This document shows, in pieces, positions 1 to 7,697 of a stretch of DNA of 31,827 nucleotides. Made by a program: the position numbers and the translations under genes. The DNA is taken from NCBI GenBank assembly GCA_049965515.1, contig JBMFWG010000022.1:1-31827 (forward strand). Direction: 5' to 3'. Origin of the DNA: UBA4572 sp049965515 (GTDB taxonomy: Bacteria; Nitrospirota; Leptospirillia; Leptospirillales; Leptospirillaceae). Position 1 is the stretch's first letter, and each line of letters begins with the position of its first letter. The notes under the pieces were generated by a model that searched no databases, was not told the origin of the DNA, and saw nothing but the letters and a program-made list of their open reading frames with translations.

Positions 1-92
1 AGGAACCCACCGAAGCGGCCTGGTCCGCCGTCGGAATCCCCTTCCTTTTCGCTTGCAAGGCTTGCGAAGCGAGAGGAAGGGGAGGATGTCAT
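1..92 (+). mobile_element. Right end of an IS605/IS1341-type (TnpB) element, cut by the window edge
   Basis: The sequence recurs in inverted orientation at the other end of the window, identical over bases 1-77 and differing only at 78 and 83 up to base 91. It contains an imperfect hairpin (CCCCTTCCT at 38-46 against AGGAAGGGG at 74-82, with inner pairing) followed by GGATGTCAT at 84-92. A GGAATCCCC hairpin and GGATGTCAA-type end is typical of IS200/IS605-family right ends, where the same DNA also encodes the 3' part of the omega RNA of TnpB. Frame 3 from base 3 reads EPTEAAWSAVGIPF, compatible with a TnpB C-terminal tail. The transposase body lies outside the window, so the family call rests on the end alone. 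Confidence 0.6.
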
Positions 93-436
93 TATCCCTC
101 CCACCACCGGTCTCATGACCTGAGGCGAGGCTCACATAAGAATCCAGCAAAAACTAATACTTCCACAAACGACTCTCACACTGGCCCCACCCGTGGTCCC
201 ATTCGGCCCCCGGCCGAAAAGGAGACCGGGACATCCCCGCCCCAAAAGCTCTTCTCACTCCCCTTGTCTGGTGGGCTCGAGCAAGGTTAAACTCTAGTCT
301 CTAGCCTCAGTCCCGTCAATCGGACAGGAAACGCCAAGGCTCTCCGTGAGACACGCCTGACCTTGCCCCTCACCGGACTCTTCGGAGACCTGGCAAGAAA
401 GAATGACAATCCTACAGGGAAAGACCGCGACTCCCC
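93..436. other. Intergenic stretch between the IS end and the Crp-type regulator
   Basis: I see no credible gene here. It holds a perfect 7-bp hairpin with a three-base loop (TTCGGCC at 202-208 with GGCCGAA at 212-218) that is not followed by a T run. A weak promoter-like pair for the downstream regulator exists: TTGTCT at 264-269 and a poor -10 around TAAACT 18 bases later. If the left element encodes an omega RNA, bases 93 to about 112 would be its guide segment. Confidence 0.4.
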
Positions 437-1165
437 TTGAGCCCTTCACTTTCGTCGAACGATCTTCATCATACCGACCTCTCCCTCCCGGAGGCCCTCG
501 ACATTCATCCCCTCTCCCGGGACCTGACCCCGGAGCATAAGAAGCGGCTGGCCACGTTCTCGAAAATTCGGCGCTACCGTCCGGGACACCGGATTGTCGA
601 GGCCAACGAAGGCGGGTCAGAGATGTACCTGCTTCTTTCGGGATCGGTCAAGGTCAGTGCCGAAGATTCGGCAGGACGGGAGATCACGTTATCCGTTCTT
701 TACTCCGGGGACTTTTTCGGAGAGGTCTCCTTGTGGGACAATAGAGGAAGGACCGCGACGGTAGAGACGCTGGAGCCATCGCAGATCGTTTCGATTCCGG
801 GACCTCCGCTCCTTGATCTGATGAGGGAGTCCCCCGACATGGCCTTCAGGCTTCTGACAACTCTTTCGGCCCGCCTCCGGGAGACCGATGCAAAACTGAT
901 GCACATGGCCTATGGAGACTCCTACCAGAAGGTCGCACGGTCGCTTCTTGAGATCTACACCAAGGAGGGAGGTCTAGACGGAGAGACTCCCTATATTCCT
1001 GACCGCTTCACCCGGCAGGAGCTGGCCTCCCTTTCGGGGGTCACCCGCGAGACGGTCTCCCGCTCCCTGGGAGCCTTTACTATGGCCGGAGTCATACGGC
1101 TTGAGAAGGACCGGATCGTCATCCTGAGCCTTGACAGGCTGAAGAAGGAAGGTCAGGGCCGCTAA
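437..1165 (+). CDS. Crp/Fnr-family transcriptional regulator
   Basis: A 242-residue protein with the two-domain Crp/Fnr layout. The N-terminal cyclic-nucleotide-binding-like beta barrel spans about residues 25-145 (DFFGEVSLWDNRGRTATVETLEP is the region corresponding to the phosphate-binding cassette), followed by a long dimerisation helix and a winged helix-turn-helix at about 165-235 whose recognition part reads SGVTRETVSRSL. It has no cysteines, so it is not an Fe-S FNR-type oxygen sensor; the effector is unknown. The start is TTG at 437, because an in-frame stop lies at 404 and no ATG or GTG occurs early in the frame; the ribosome site is poor. The 45-residue membrane-protein gene follows 60 bases later on the same strand and may be a target or operon partner. 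Confidence 0.9.
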   Translation: MSPSLSSNDLHHTDLSLPEALDIHPLSRDLTPEHKKRLATFSKIRRYRPGHRIVEANEGGSEMYLLLSGSVKVSAEDSAGREITLSVLYSGDFFGEVSLWDNRGRTATVETLEPSQIVSIPGPPLLDLMRESPDMAFRLLTTLSARLRETDAKLMHMAYGDSYQKVARSLLEIYTKEGGLDGETPYIPDRFTRQELASLSGVTRETVSRSLGAFTMAGVIRLEKDRIVILSLDRLKKEGQGR

Positions 1166-1225
1166 GGCGGAGCCTTTCGACCCCTCATCACCCTATTTTC
1201 TTTCTCTCATTTTGAAGGAGACATC

Positions 1226-1363
1226 ATGACTGGACAAAGCGGAACAGGTTCCTGGAACGCCATGGACTACATTGTGATCGGAGGAGTTCTTCTGGCCTTT
1301 GTCATCGGAGGAACGGCCATGATCCGTGCCATCATGGCCGCCAACAAGATCAATCCGAAGTAA
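1226..1363 (+). CDS. Small single-span membrane protein, 45 residues
   Basis: This short gene starts at ATG 1226 with a strong ribosome site AAGGAG six bases upstream and ends at TAA 1361-1363. The product has a short polar N-terminus, one hydrophobic segment (about residues 15-40, YIVIGGVLLAFVIGGTAMI followed by an amphipathic stretch) and a short lysine-containing tail (NKINPK). It looks like an inner-membrane micro-protein comparable in size to accessory subunits of respiratory oxidases, but I recognise no family. It lies 60 bases after the Crp/Fnr gene and just before a terminator hairpin. The support is the ribosome site, the coherent membrane-protein composition and the placement. Confidence 0.7.
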   Translation: MTGQSGTGSWNAMDYIVIGGVLLAFVIGGTAMIRAIMAANKINPK

Positions 1364-1365
1364 AC

Positions 1366-1384
1366 AAAAAGGGCCCTTCGGCCC
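1366..1384 (-). terminator. Rho-independent terminator of the minus-strand operon ending in glgA
   Basis: On the minus strand a GGGCC/GGCCC stem (1380-1384 with 1371-1375) and a four-base loop are followed by TTTTTG (complement of 1366-1370), 30 bases past the glgA stop. On the plus strand the same hairpin follows the 45-residue gene, but there no T run follows, so it mainly serves the minus strand. Confidence 0.7.
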
Positions 1385-1414
1385 CTCATCCCCTTCCGCC
1401 CTCCGAGGATTCGC

Positions 1415-3004
1415 CTAGGTTCGAGGAAGATGCCAGGCAGGCAGAGCGAGCGTCTCCCGATAGAGTTTCTCGTACTCCCGAGCCCGGCCAAGCCAGCTGG
1501 AGTCGACCTTCATAGCCTGGCGTCTCAGCTCCTTCATTTTTCTCGGGGAACCGTAGAGGATCGACGCCCGTTTTATCCCCTCAAGGATCCCCTCCTCCGA
1601 AAGTTCTCCCAGCCACAGTCCCGTCTCACCGTCGACCACTGTATCCATGAGGCCCCCGGTGGGATTGACGAGGGGCAGCGTCCCGTAACGCATGGCATAC
1701 ATCTGGGTCAGTCCGCAGGGCTCATAGGCCGACGGAACGACCAGAAAGTCGCACGCGCCCATAATACGGTGGGAGAGCCCCTCGTCAAAGCCGATCGTCA
1801 GGTGGACCCGACCGGGAGACCGGCGGGCCACCTCACGCCAGAGCCCCTCGATCTCGGGGTCGCCCGAGCCCAGGACCACCCAGCTCCCCGTCTTTCCCGG
1901 GCCAGACGCTTCCGAAAGCAGTGCCCGGGCCAGGAGGTCGAGCCCCTTCTGCGACACCATGCGGGAGACAACTCCAAACAAAGGGCCCTCCCCGGAAAGC
2001 CCCCACTCCCGGAGAAGCGTCTCCTTGAGACCGTCCTTTCGTCCCAGCGTTTCCGCCCCGTAGTGGACCGGAAGATGAGGGTCGCTCTCGGGGTTCCACT
2101 CTTCGGCATCGATCCCGTTCAGAAGTCCCACAAACCGATCTCCCCGATGGCGAAGGGCCGAAGAGAGGCCGAATCCCATGGGCTCGTGAAGAACCTCGCT
2201 CCGGTAAGAGGGGCTCACGGTGGTGACCATGTCGGCAAACTGGATCCCTCCTTTCAGCAGAGAGAGGCGACCATGGTATTCCAGGGCATCGAAATGGTTG
2301 TAGGAGGGGGAGAGTCCGGTCAGGGGCCAGTCCTCGAGAGGATAGATCCCCTGATAGGCTATATTGTGAATCGACATGACCGTCCTGGGCACGACACCCA
2401 GCGGATCCAGATGGGGCAGAAGAGGAATGGCCAAGGCACTTTGCCAGTCGTTGGCATGGAAAATATCGGGAGAAAAGCCCAGAAGGCGGGGAAGGGCGAG
2501 AAGGCCATGAGTCCAGAGAGAAAAACGGAGAAAATTATCGGGATATTCCCCCCCCCCTTCCCCATAGAGGGCGGGACGATTGAAGAGCCCCCCCGGATCG
2601 AGGGCATAGACCGGGACGAGCCCCGGAGCCAAGGTTCCAACGAAAAGGCGGAAGCTCTGGAGCCCGGCGGGTGTCGGCGCCACAAAAGTTTTCTGGAGGG
2701 AGAACCCCGGCAGGGCATCCACGCCGCGAAAGGCGACCGTCCCGACCCGCACATCAAGGCCCGACTCCGCGAGTGCCAGGGGAAGGGCCCGGGACACATC
2801 CGCCAGACCTCCGGTCTTGGCCACCGGTGAGACCTCGGAGGTCAGAAAAAAAACCTTAAGCGGCCTGTTGGACTTGCGACGTTGCGCCGTTCCCCTTTTC
2901 GCCGCCGACGGTGGCTTGGACGTCATCTCCCTTTCCCCGGCCCCCTCGATCGATGAAAGATCCTTTCGGGGGGTAACGGGATGCCTCCCCTGAGTCGGTG
3001 TCAT
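1415..3004 (-). CDS. glgA: Glycogen synthase (ADP/UDP-glucose starch synthase type, GT5)
   Basis: Transfers glucose from ADP-glucose (or UDP-glucose) to the non-reducing end of an alpha-1,4-glucan in the cytoplasm. A 529-residue GT5 protein. The N-terminal Rossmann domain begins LKVFFLTSEVSPVAKTGGL, with the nucleotide-sugar-binding K-T-G-G motif at about residues 63-66; the C-terminal GT-B half carries EPCGLTQMYAMRYGTLPLV and PTGGL. The stop of the upstream GGDEF-EAL gene overlaps the ATG at 3004 (ATGA), suggesting translational coupling. The first 48 or so residues are a basic extension absent from most GlgA proteins; an internal ATG at 2926, directly after GGGAAAGGGAG, would give 503 residues and is a serious alternative. 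It is the last gene of an operon with c-di-GMP signalling proteins and ends at a good terminator. Confidence 0.93.
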   Translation of the reverse strand: MTPTQGRHPVTPRKDLSSIEGAGEREMTSKPPSAAKRGTAQRRKSNRPLKVFFLTSEVSPVAKTGGLADVSRALPLALAESGLDVRVGTVAFRGVDALPGFSLQKTFVAPTPAGLQSFRLFVGTLAPGLVPVYALDPGGLFNRPALYGEGGGEYPDNFLRFSLWTHGLLALPRLLGFSPDIFHANDWQSALAIPLLPHLDPLGVVPRTVMSIHNIAYQGIYPLEDWPLTGLSPSYNHFDALEYHGRLSLLKGGIQFADMVTTVSPSYRSEVLHEPMGFGLSSALRHRGDRFVGLLNGIDAEEWNPESDPHLPVHYGAETLGRKDGLKETLLREWGLSGEGPLFGVVSRMVSQKGLDLLARALLSEASGPGKTGSWVVLGSGDPEIEGLWREVARRSPGRVHLTIGFDEGLSHRIMGACDFLVVPSAYEPCGLTQMYAMRYGTLPLVNPTGGLMDTVVDGETGLWLGELSEEGILEGIKRASILYGSPRKMKELRRQAMKVDSSWLGRAREYEKLYRETLALPAWHLPRT

Positions 3005-5121
3005 CGTTTCGGGCGCGTTCCCAGGAGGTTTTGGAAGAGGACCTCCTTCTGAAGCGTTCCGTAGAGGGAGAGGATCTCATCGCGAAGAAGGAGCAGCTGG
3101 CGGGAGATATCCCGGATCACCTCGAGGTCGCGCTCACGGACCGGCTCGAGAAGCTGGCGGGAGAGGGCGTCGGCCTCCCGGTGCGCCGATTCAAGCTGGG
3201 TAAAGGCCGGGATTGCCTGATAAAGAGACTCCGACGCCCCCTCCTTCCAGATATGGATCGGAGCCGTCTGGAAGACGAGCATCTCCTCCGGCGAGAGCGC
3301 GGCAAAGCAGGCCTTCTGCGCCAAGGATAGCACCCCCTGAAGCCAGACAAAATACTCCACCTCGTTGGACAGGACGGAAATTTCCGGAGCGGGAGAAATC
3401 GGACGGAACGGCTCGGAGGCCTTGACCGATCTCCAGCCGCGTTCCCACTCGAAAAAGACCCCTTCGGCCATAGGCCGTGCAATCGCATACCCCTGGGCAA
3501 AGTCGCATCCAAGCTTCTGCAGAAGGGGAATGAACTCCGGCCGCTCCATGCCCTCCGCCACGACCCCGTGGCCAAAAATCCGTGCCAGGCTCGCGATGCT
3601 TTCGATGATGGCCAGATTCTCCCGGTTGTCGAGCATTCCGATGACAAATCCCCGGTCGACCTTCAGAGTGTCCACCGGGAGGGTCTTGAGGTAGGACAGG
3701 GAGGAGTAGCCAGTTCCAAAATCATCAATGGCCAGGCGCACTCCCCGCTCGTGAATCTTCCGGAGCACGTCGGGAAACTCATGAAACCCTTCGGCCGTGG
3801 AGGTCTCCAGGATCTCGAGCTCGAGCCGATGGGGCGGAACCTCCGGATGGGCCTCAAGGAGGCTAAAGAGACGGGGAACAAAGTCGTCCCGCCGAAGCTG
3901 AAGCAGATCGACATTGATACTGATGGGGACGTCAAGGCCCCGGGCGGACCAGCGCGAAAGATGATCCAGCGCGGCCTCCAGAACCCAGTCCCCCATGGAG
4001 ACCAGAAGCTCGGTCCCGGCAATGTCGGGAAGGAACTCCCCCGGAAGAAGCAGCCCCCGCTCGGGATGGTTCCAGCGGACGAGGGCCTCGACCCCGGAGA
4101 CCGAGCGGGAGCGAAGGTTGATAATGGGCTGGAAGTGAAGAACGAGCTCCTTCGCCCCGATGGCCCGGGAAAACTCCGACATGAGGGCCTTTCGTCTGCG
4201 GATAACCTCGTCCATGCTGCTGGTGTAGAGGGTATAGTCGTAGTCTTGGCGGTCAATGGCCATGTCCAGGGCCCGGGTCGCCTTCCGCACCATGTCCTCG
4301 GCCGAAGTTCCGTCATCGGGAAAGAGGCTGATTCCGATGTCAAGGTCGAGATCGATCTCGAGAGAATCGATGTTATGGACCCGGCAAAGCTCCTGCCGGA
4401 TCCGGCGGGCGAAACGTCCCACCTCGTTCCCTTCGCCGGGAGCAGGGAGAATGAATCCGAACTCGTCCCCTCCCATGCGGGCCAGGGTCATCCCGGGATC
4501 GAGCATCCCCGAGAGAATGCGCCCCACCTCGATCAGGAGGCTGTCCCCGACCCCGTAGCCATAGGTGTCGTTGATCAATTTAAATCGCGAAAGGTCGAGG
4601 AGGAGGACCGCAAATTTCCCCCCCGATGACTGTCCCATCCGGATCGCCCGCTCAAGTTCGGCAATCAGGAACTTCCGGTTGTGGAGACCGGTGAGGGTGT
4701 CGTGGTGGAGGCTATAGAGGAGCTGGTCCTCGAGGTTCTTGCGCTTGATTGCGTAGAAGATGGAGCGGGTCAGCAGGGGCCCGTTGATCATCCCCTTCAC
4801 GAGAAAATCCTGGGCCCCGGCCTGGAGGGAGGCCACCGCCAGCTCCTCGTCGATGACCGAGGAGAGAACCACCAGAGGAATCTCCGGGAAGTCGGCATGA
4901 ATATGCTCCACCGCCGATAGTCCGTTCGCATCGGGAAGGTTCAGGTCGAGGAGGATCACATCGATCCCCCCTTGGAGAAGACGCGTCCGGACCTCCCCCA
5001 CCCGGCTGACAAAAGAGAGCTCGATGCGCTCCTCATCCGCCGCGATGAGCATCTCCCGGACAAGACGGATATCTCCCGGATTGTCTTCCACAAAAAGGAT
5101 CCTGAGGGAACGGTCGATCAA
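3001..5121 (-). CDS. Response regulator with REC, GGDEF and EAL domains and a degenerate CZB-like tail
   Basis: A 706-residue c-di-GMP signalling protein. The receiver domain (1-125) has the acidic pair E12-D13 and phospho-acceptor D59. The GGDEF domain (about 135-300) keeps an intact GGDEF at 217-221, with no RxxD inhibitory site five residues upstream. The EAL domain (about 315-565) keeps E345, N403, the DDFG loop 466-469, K487, D489, E523 and Q543, so both cyclase and phosphodiesterase could be active. The tail (about 585-665) resembles the zinc-binding CZB domain (WLQG, IHIWKEG, FTQLESAHREAD), but only H647 of the usual zinc ligands is retained. The gene begins three bases after the single-domain receiver gene and overlaps glgA by four bases; the upstream kinase is the likely phosphate source. 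Confidence 0.93.
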   Translation of the reverse strand: MIDRSLRILFVEDNPGDIRLVREMLIAADEERIELSFVSRVGEVRTRLLQGGIDVILLDLNLPDANGLSAVEHIHADFPEIPLVVLSSVIDEELAVASLQAGAQDFLVKGMINGPLLTRSIFYAIKRKNLEDQLLYSLHHDTLTGLHNRKFLIAELERAIRMGQSSGGKFAVLLLDLSRFKLINDTYGYGVGDSLLIEVGRILSGMLDPGMTLARMGGDEFGFILPAPGEGNEVGRFARRIRQELCRVHNIDSLEIDLDLDIGISLFPDDGTSAEDMVRKATRALDMAIDRQDYDYTLYTSSMDEVIRRRKALMSEFSRAIGAKELVLHFQPIINLRSRSVSGVEALVRWNHPERGLLLPGEFLPDIAGTELLVSMGDWVLEAALDHLSRWSARGLDVPISINVDLLQLRRDDFVPRLFSLLEAHPEVPPHRLELEILETSTAEGFHEFPDVLRKIHERGVRLAIDDFGTGYSSLSYLKTLPVDTLKVDRGFVIGMLDNRENLAIIESIASLARIFGHGVVAEGMERPEFIPLLQKLGCDFAQGYAIARPMAEGVFFEWERGWRSVKASEPFRPISPAPEISVLSNEVEYFVWLQGVLSLAQKACFAALSPEEMLVFQTAPIHIWKEGASESLYQAIPAFTQLESAHREADALSRQLLEPVRERDLEVIRDISRQLLLLRDEILSLYGTLQKEVLFQNLLGTRPKR

Positions 5122-5124
5122 CGT

Positions 5125-5589
5125 TCAGTCCTCCGAGCTGTCAGGGAGGGGAAGCTGGACGATTGTCAACCAGAAGGTCTCGATGGACTGGACGACCTTG
5201 ATGAACTGGTCGAGGTCAACCGGCTTGGTCACATAACAGTTCACATGGAGGTCGTAGGTCCGGAGAATATCCTGCTCCGCTTCGGAGGAGGTGATCACCA
5301 CCACCGGGATTCTTTTGAGCTTGGGGTCGGCCTTGATGTGGGACAGAAGCTCCCGACCATCCATCCGGGGAAGATTGAGGTCGAGAAGTATGATGTCGGG
5401 GCGGGGCGCATTTTCATAGGGAGCCTCCCGGCGAAGAAAGGCCAGGGCCCTCAGTCCGTCTCCCAAGACGTTGAGGTTATTCCGGACCTTGCTGTCCTTG
5501 AGCGCCTCTTTCGTCAGGCGCACGTCGCCCGGATTGTCCTCCACCAGAAGAAACTCCACCGGGCGCCCCACTTCTTCGATACGTGCCAC
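5125..5589 (-). CDS. Single-domain response regulator, Rcp1/CheY-like
   Basis: A 154-residue stand-alone receiver. It shows the acidic pair E17-D18 followed by NPGD, phospho-acceptor D70 in LLDLNLP, the ITSS threonine/serine region and the conserved lysine in TKPVD. The NPGDVRLTKEAL start is typical of the Rcp1 branch, which usually partners phytochrome-like or PAS kinases through a phospho-relay and has no output domain. It lies 23 bases after the globin-PAS kinase gene and three bases before the REC-GGDEF-EAL gene, so it probably shuttles phosphate or competes as a phosphate sink for the same kinase. Confidence 0.92.
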   Translation of the reverse strand: MARIEEVGRPVEFLLVEDNPGDVRLTKEALKDSKVRNNLNVLGDGLRALAFLRREAPYENAPRPDIILLDLNLPRMDGRELLSHIKADPKLKRIPVVVITSSEAEQDILRTYDLHVNCYVTKPVDLDQFIKVVQSIETFWLTIVQLPLPDSSED

Positions 5590-5612
5590 AAACGATCCTT
5601 CCTGCTGTGAAT

Positions 5613-7262
5613 TCAGTCGACCGGGGGGACCGGAGAGAAAGGATCTTTCGCCTCCCCGGCCCCCCGAAGGGTCAAGGTAAAGGTCGTGCCGCTCCCCAAT
5701 GTCGAGTCAACTCCAATCGTCCCTCCGTGGCGCTCGACGATGCGCTTGCACATGGCGAGGCCAATGCCCGTTCCGGGATACTCCTCCTTGGTGTGCAAGC
5801 GCTGGAAGATGACGAAGATCCGGTCGAAGTATTGGGAATCTATCCCGATGCCGTTGTCCGAGACACGAATGGCCCAGAGGTCGCCCTCCCTCTCCGCCCC
5901 GACAGTGACCACCGGAGGCCGGTCCTTCGCCCGAAACTTCAAGGCATTGCCCACCAGGTTCTGCAGAACCTGCATCAGCTGGACGGGGTCGCCCATCACC
6001 CGGGGAAGCTCCCCCCGGACGATCGAGGCCCCGGACTCTTCCAGAGCCAGCCTGAGATTGTCGAGAGCATGGTCCAGCACCGAATTCATGTCACACACCA
6101 CCAGGGGCTTTCCGCGCGAGTCGACCCGGGAATAGGCGAGAAGGGCATTGATCAGGGCCTGCATGCGCACGGCCCCGTCCACGGCAAACCCGATGAACTC
6201 GTCGGCCTCGGCCGAGAGCTGCCCCTTGTAACGGCGGGCAAGAAGCTGGGTGTAGCTCGTGACCATCCGCAGGGGTTCCTGAAGGTCGTGGGAGGCCACA
6301 TAGGCGAACTGCTCGAGATCCCGGTTGGAGCGCACGAGATCGGCCGTCTTGGCCACAAGGTCCTGCTCGGTTTTTTTCTCGGCCGTCCGGTCCCGGAACT
6401 CCAAAATGGTTCCTTGTCCCTTCTCCTCTCCGAGAAGGTTCAGCGTCGCCCAGACGGTCACGCCCAACCCATCACTTCGGCGGACGACGAGCTCGCCCTG
6501 CCAGTGGCCCTCCTGGGCCGCCGACTCCTCGAGATCCGTCAGGCGGGGTGGGGGCCCATCTCCCGGAGACAGGAGAAACTCCGGGACAGGGCGAGAGACG
6601 ATCTCCTCGGGAGAGTATCCCGTCAGCGTCCGGGTCGTCCGGTTGGCGTGGCGGATCCGACCCTGTCCGTCCAGGATCCAGACCACCTCGGCGTTGGTGT
6701 CGAAAACCCGGGAGAGGACTTCGGCCTTCTCGCGTTCGGCCATGAAGTAGGAGTCCATGACCAGCCCCGAGTCGAAAAGGGTGACCTTGGACAGGATCTC
6801 CATGAGGGCAGGATTTTGGGCAAGGGGAGAGGAGAGGTCCTGTCGGGAGCATTGGAGCGTCCACTCGAGGAAGAGTCCGAAGGAGGCCTGGACCCATTCG
6901 GGCCCCAGCCCGATCTCCTGGTGGGTGATCCCGACGGCAAGACGATTGAGGACGTAGTCCATGTCATACTGGCCGGAGACCAGCTCGACAAAATATTCGG
7001 CATGGCGCACCTTGAGCCAGGATTGGGCCTGGGCCTTCTCCAGAATCGCTGCGGCGTCCGGGAAGAGGAGGATTCGTTCGTGAAGCCGTTCGACGAACTC
7101 CGGAGCCCGGTCCCTGACATAGGACTCAAGGGACGACAGGGCCCGTTCGTCATCGGGAGAAATTCCGAGATAGGACTTTCTCCGGTCAACCTCCTCCGGA
7201 GAGAGCAAGAGCTTGTCCGCCATACGGCGGGCCTTCAACTCATGCGACGCCATGGATTTCAT
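5613..7262 (-). CDS. Globin-coupled PAS histidine kinase (heme-based gas sensor candidate)
   Basis: A soluble 549-residue sensor kinase without membrane segments. The N-terminal domain (about 20-175) looks like a globin-coupled-sensor or protoglobin domain: the VGITHQEIGLGPEW segment places the probable proximal heme histidine at H114. A PAS domain (about 180-295, with AEVVWILDGQGRIRHANRTT) follows, then a HisKA domain with phospho-acceptor H325 in ASHDLQEP and a HATPase domain (NALKF, DNGIGID, GTGIGLAMCK). The HisKA/HATPase type matches the phytochrome-like kinases that pair with Rcp1 regulators. ATG 7262 follows GGAGGTGAG at suitable spacing; an ATG three codons later is possible. It heads the operon with two receivers and glgA. 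Oxygen, NO or CO are inferred ligands. Confidence 0.88.
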   Translation of the reverse strand: MKSMASHELKARRMADKLLLSPEEVDRRKSYLGISPDDERALSSLESYVRDRAPEFVERLHERILLFPDAAAILEKAQAQSWLKVRHAEYFVELVSGQYDMDYVLNRLAVGITHQEIGLGPEWVQASFGLFLEWTLQCSRQDLSSPLAQNPALMEILSKVTLFDSGLVMDSYFMAEREKAEVLSRVFDTNAEVVWILDGQGRIRHANRTTRTLTGYSPEEIVSRPVPEFLLSPGDGPPPRLTDLEESAAQEGHWQGELVVRRSDGLGVTVWATLNLLGEEKGQGTILEFRDRTAEKKTEQDLVAKTADLVRSNRDLEQFAYVASHDLQEPLRMVTSYTQLLARRYKGQLSAEADEFIGFAVDGAVRMQALINALLAYSRVDSRGKPLVVCDMNSVLDHALDNLRLALEESGASIVRGELPRVMGDPVQLMQVLQNLVGNALKFRAKDRPPVVTVGAEREGDLWAIRVSDNGIGIDSQYFDRIFVIFQRLHTKEEYPGTGIGLAMCKRIVERHGGTIGVDSTLGSGTTFTLTLRGAGEAKDPFSPVPPVD

Positions 7263-7308
7263 CTTCCGCCCTCACCTCCCGATGAATTCCCAAAAGCGAT
7301 TCCGGACA

Positions 7309-7337
7309 ATCATACGAAATGTGAGCGAAAATCACAA
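7309..7337 (-). promoter_or_regulatory. Sigma70-type promoter for the globin kinase operon
   Basis: On the minus strand TTGTGA (complement of 7332-7337) and TATGAT (complement of 7309-7314) are separated by exactly 17 bases. The start would be near 7302, giving a leader of about 40 bases before the kinase ATG. Confidence 0.6.
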
Positions 7338-7470
7338 CGAAAAATAATGGAATCCAAAGCTTCCCATTTCCGGTTCAGGAAAAAAATTAAGGATATCGGG
7401 GAGCAACATGACAGACGGTATTGACACGGGAGTCTTCCGCACCTCAACCGTTGTGATCGGTGGGAGGCAT

Positions 7471-7533
7471 TGTCCGATTCCGGGGAGCTTTCCTGGGAGA
7501 CACGCCCCCGGAGAGACCGTCGGGGAATCGACA
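7471..7533. other. Nested inverted repeat in the kinase-phosphoketolase intergenic region
   Basis: In the 435-base gap between the divergent genes, TGTCCGATTCC (7471-7481) pairs with GGAATCGACA (7524-7533) with one bulged C, and GGGG (7482-7485) can pair with CCCC (7505-7508) inside it. It lies upstream of both predicted promoters, so it is either a separate small RNA or a DNA-level site. I see no gene in the gap. Confidence 0.35.
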
Positions 7534-7618
7534 GGAAGGCGTCCTGATCCCCCCAAAGAGACATCGCATCCTCGCAAATCACGTGCAAGACATTGATAAA
7601 CAATCCAAAACAAAAACA

Positions 7619-7647
7619 GCGACTCTTTACTTCAACTCTGCTAGAAT
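7619..7647 (+). promoter_or_regulatory. Candidate promoter of the phosphoketolase gene
   Basis: TAGAAT at 7642-7647 is a good -10; the hexamer 17 bases upstream (GCGACT, 7619-7624) is a poor -35, so an activator may be needed. An ATTG-N5-CAAT inverted repeat lies just upstream at 7592-7604. The start would be about 44 bases before the ATG. Confidence 0.35.
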
Positions 7648-7697
7648 GATCCCTGACAACTCTCGGCACGACCACCCCCACCGTCTGGAGGCCCACC

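Noticed and set aside
1430..2830. 466-codon plus-strand reading frame opposite glgA
   Set aside because: It is the complement shadow of a clearly recognisable GlgA and has the repetitive arginine/proline/glycine composition of GC-rich antisense frames.
5583..7424. 613-codon plus-strand frame opposite the globin kinase
   Set aside because: The opposite strand encodes all histidine kinase motifs in order; the plus-strand translation shows no family features.
7421..7426. Consensus TTGACA in the kinase/phosphoketolase gap
   Set aside because: No acceptable -10 hexamer occurs 16 to 18 bases downstream.
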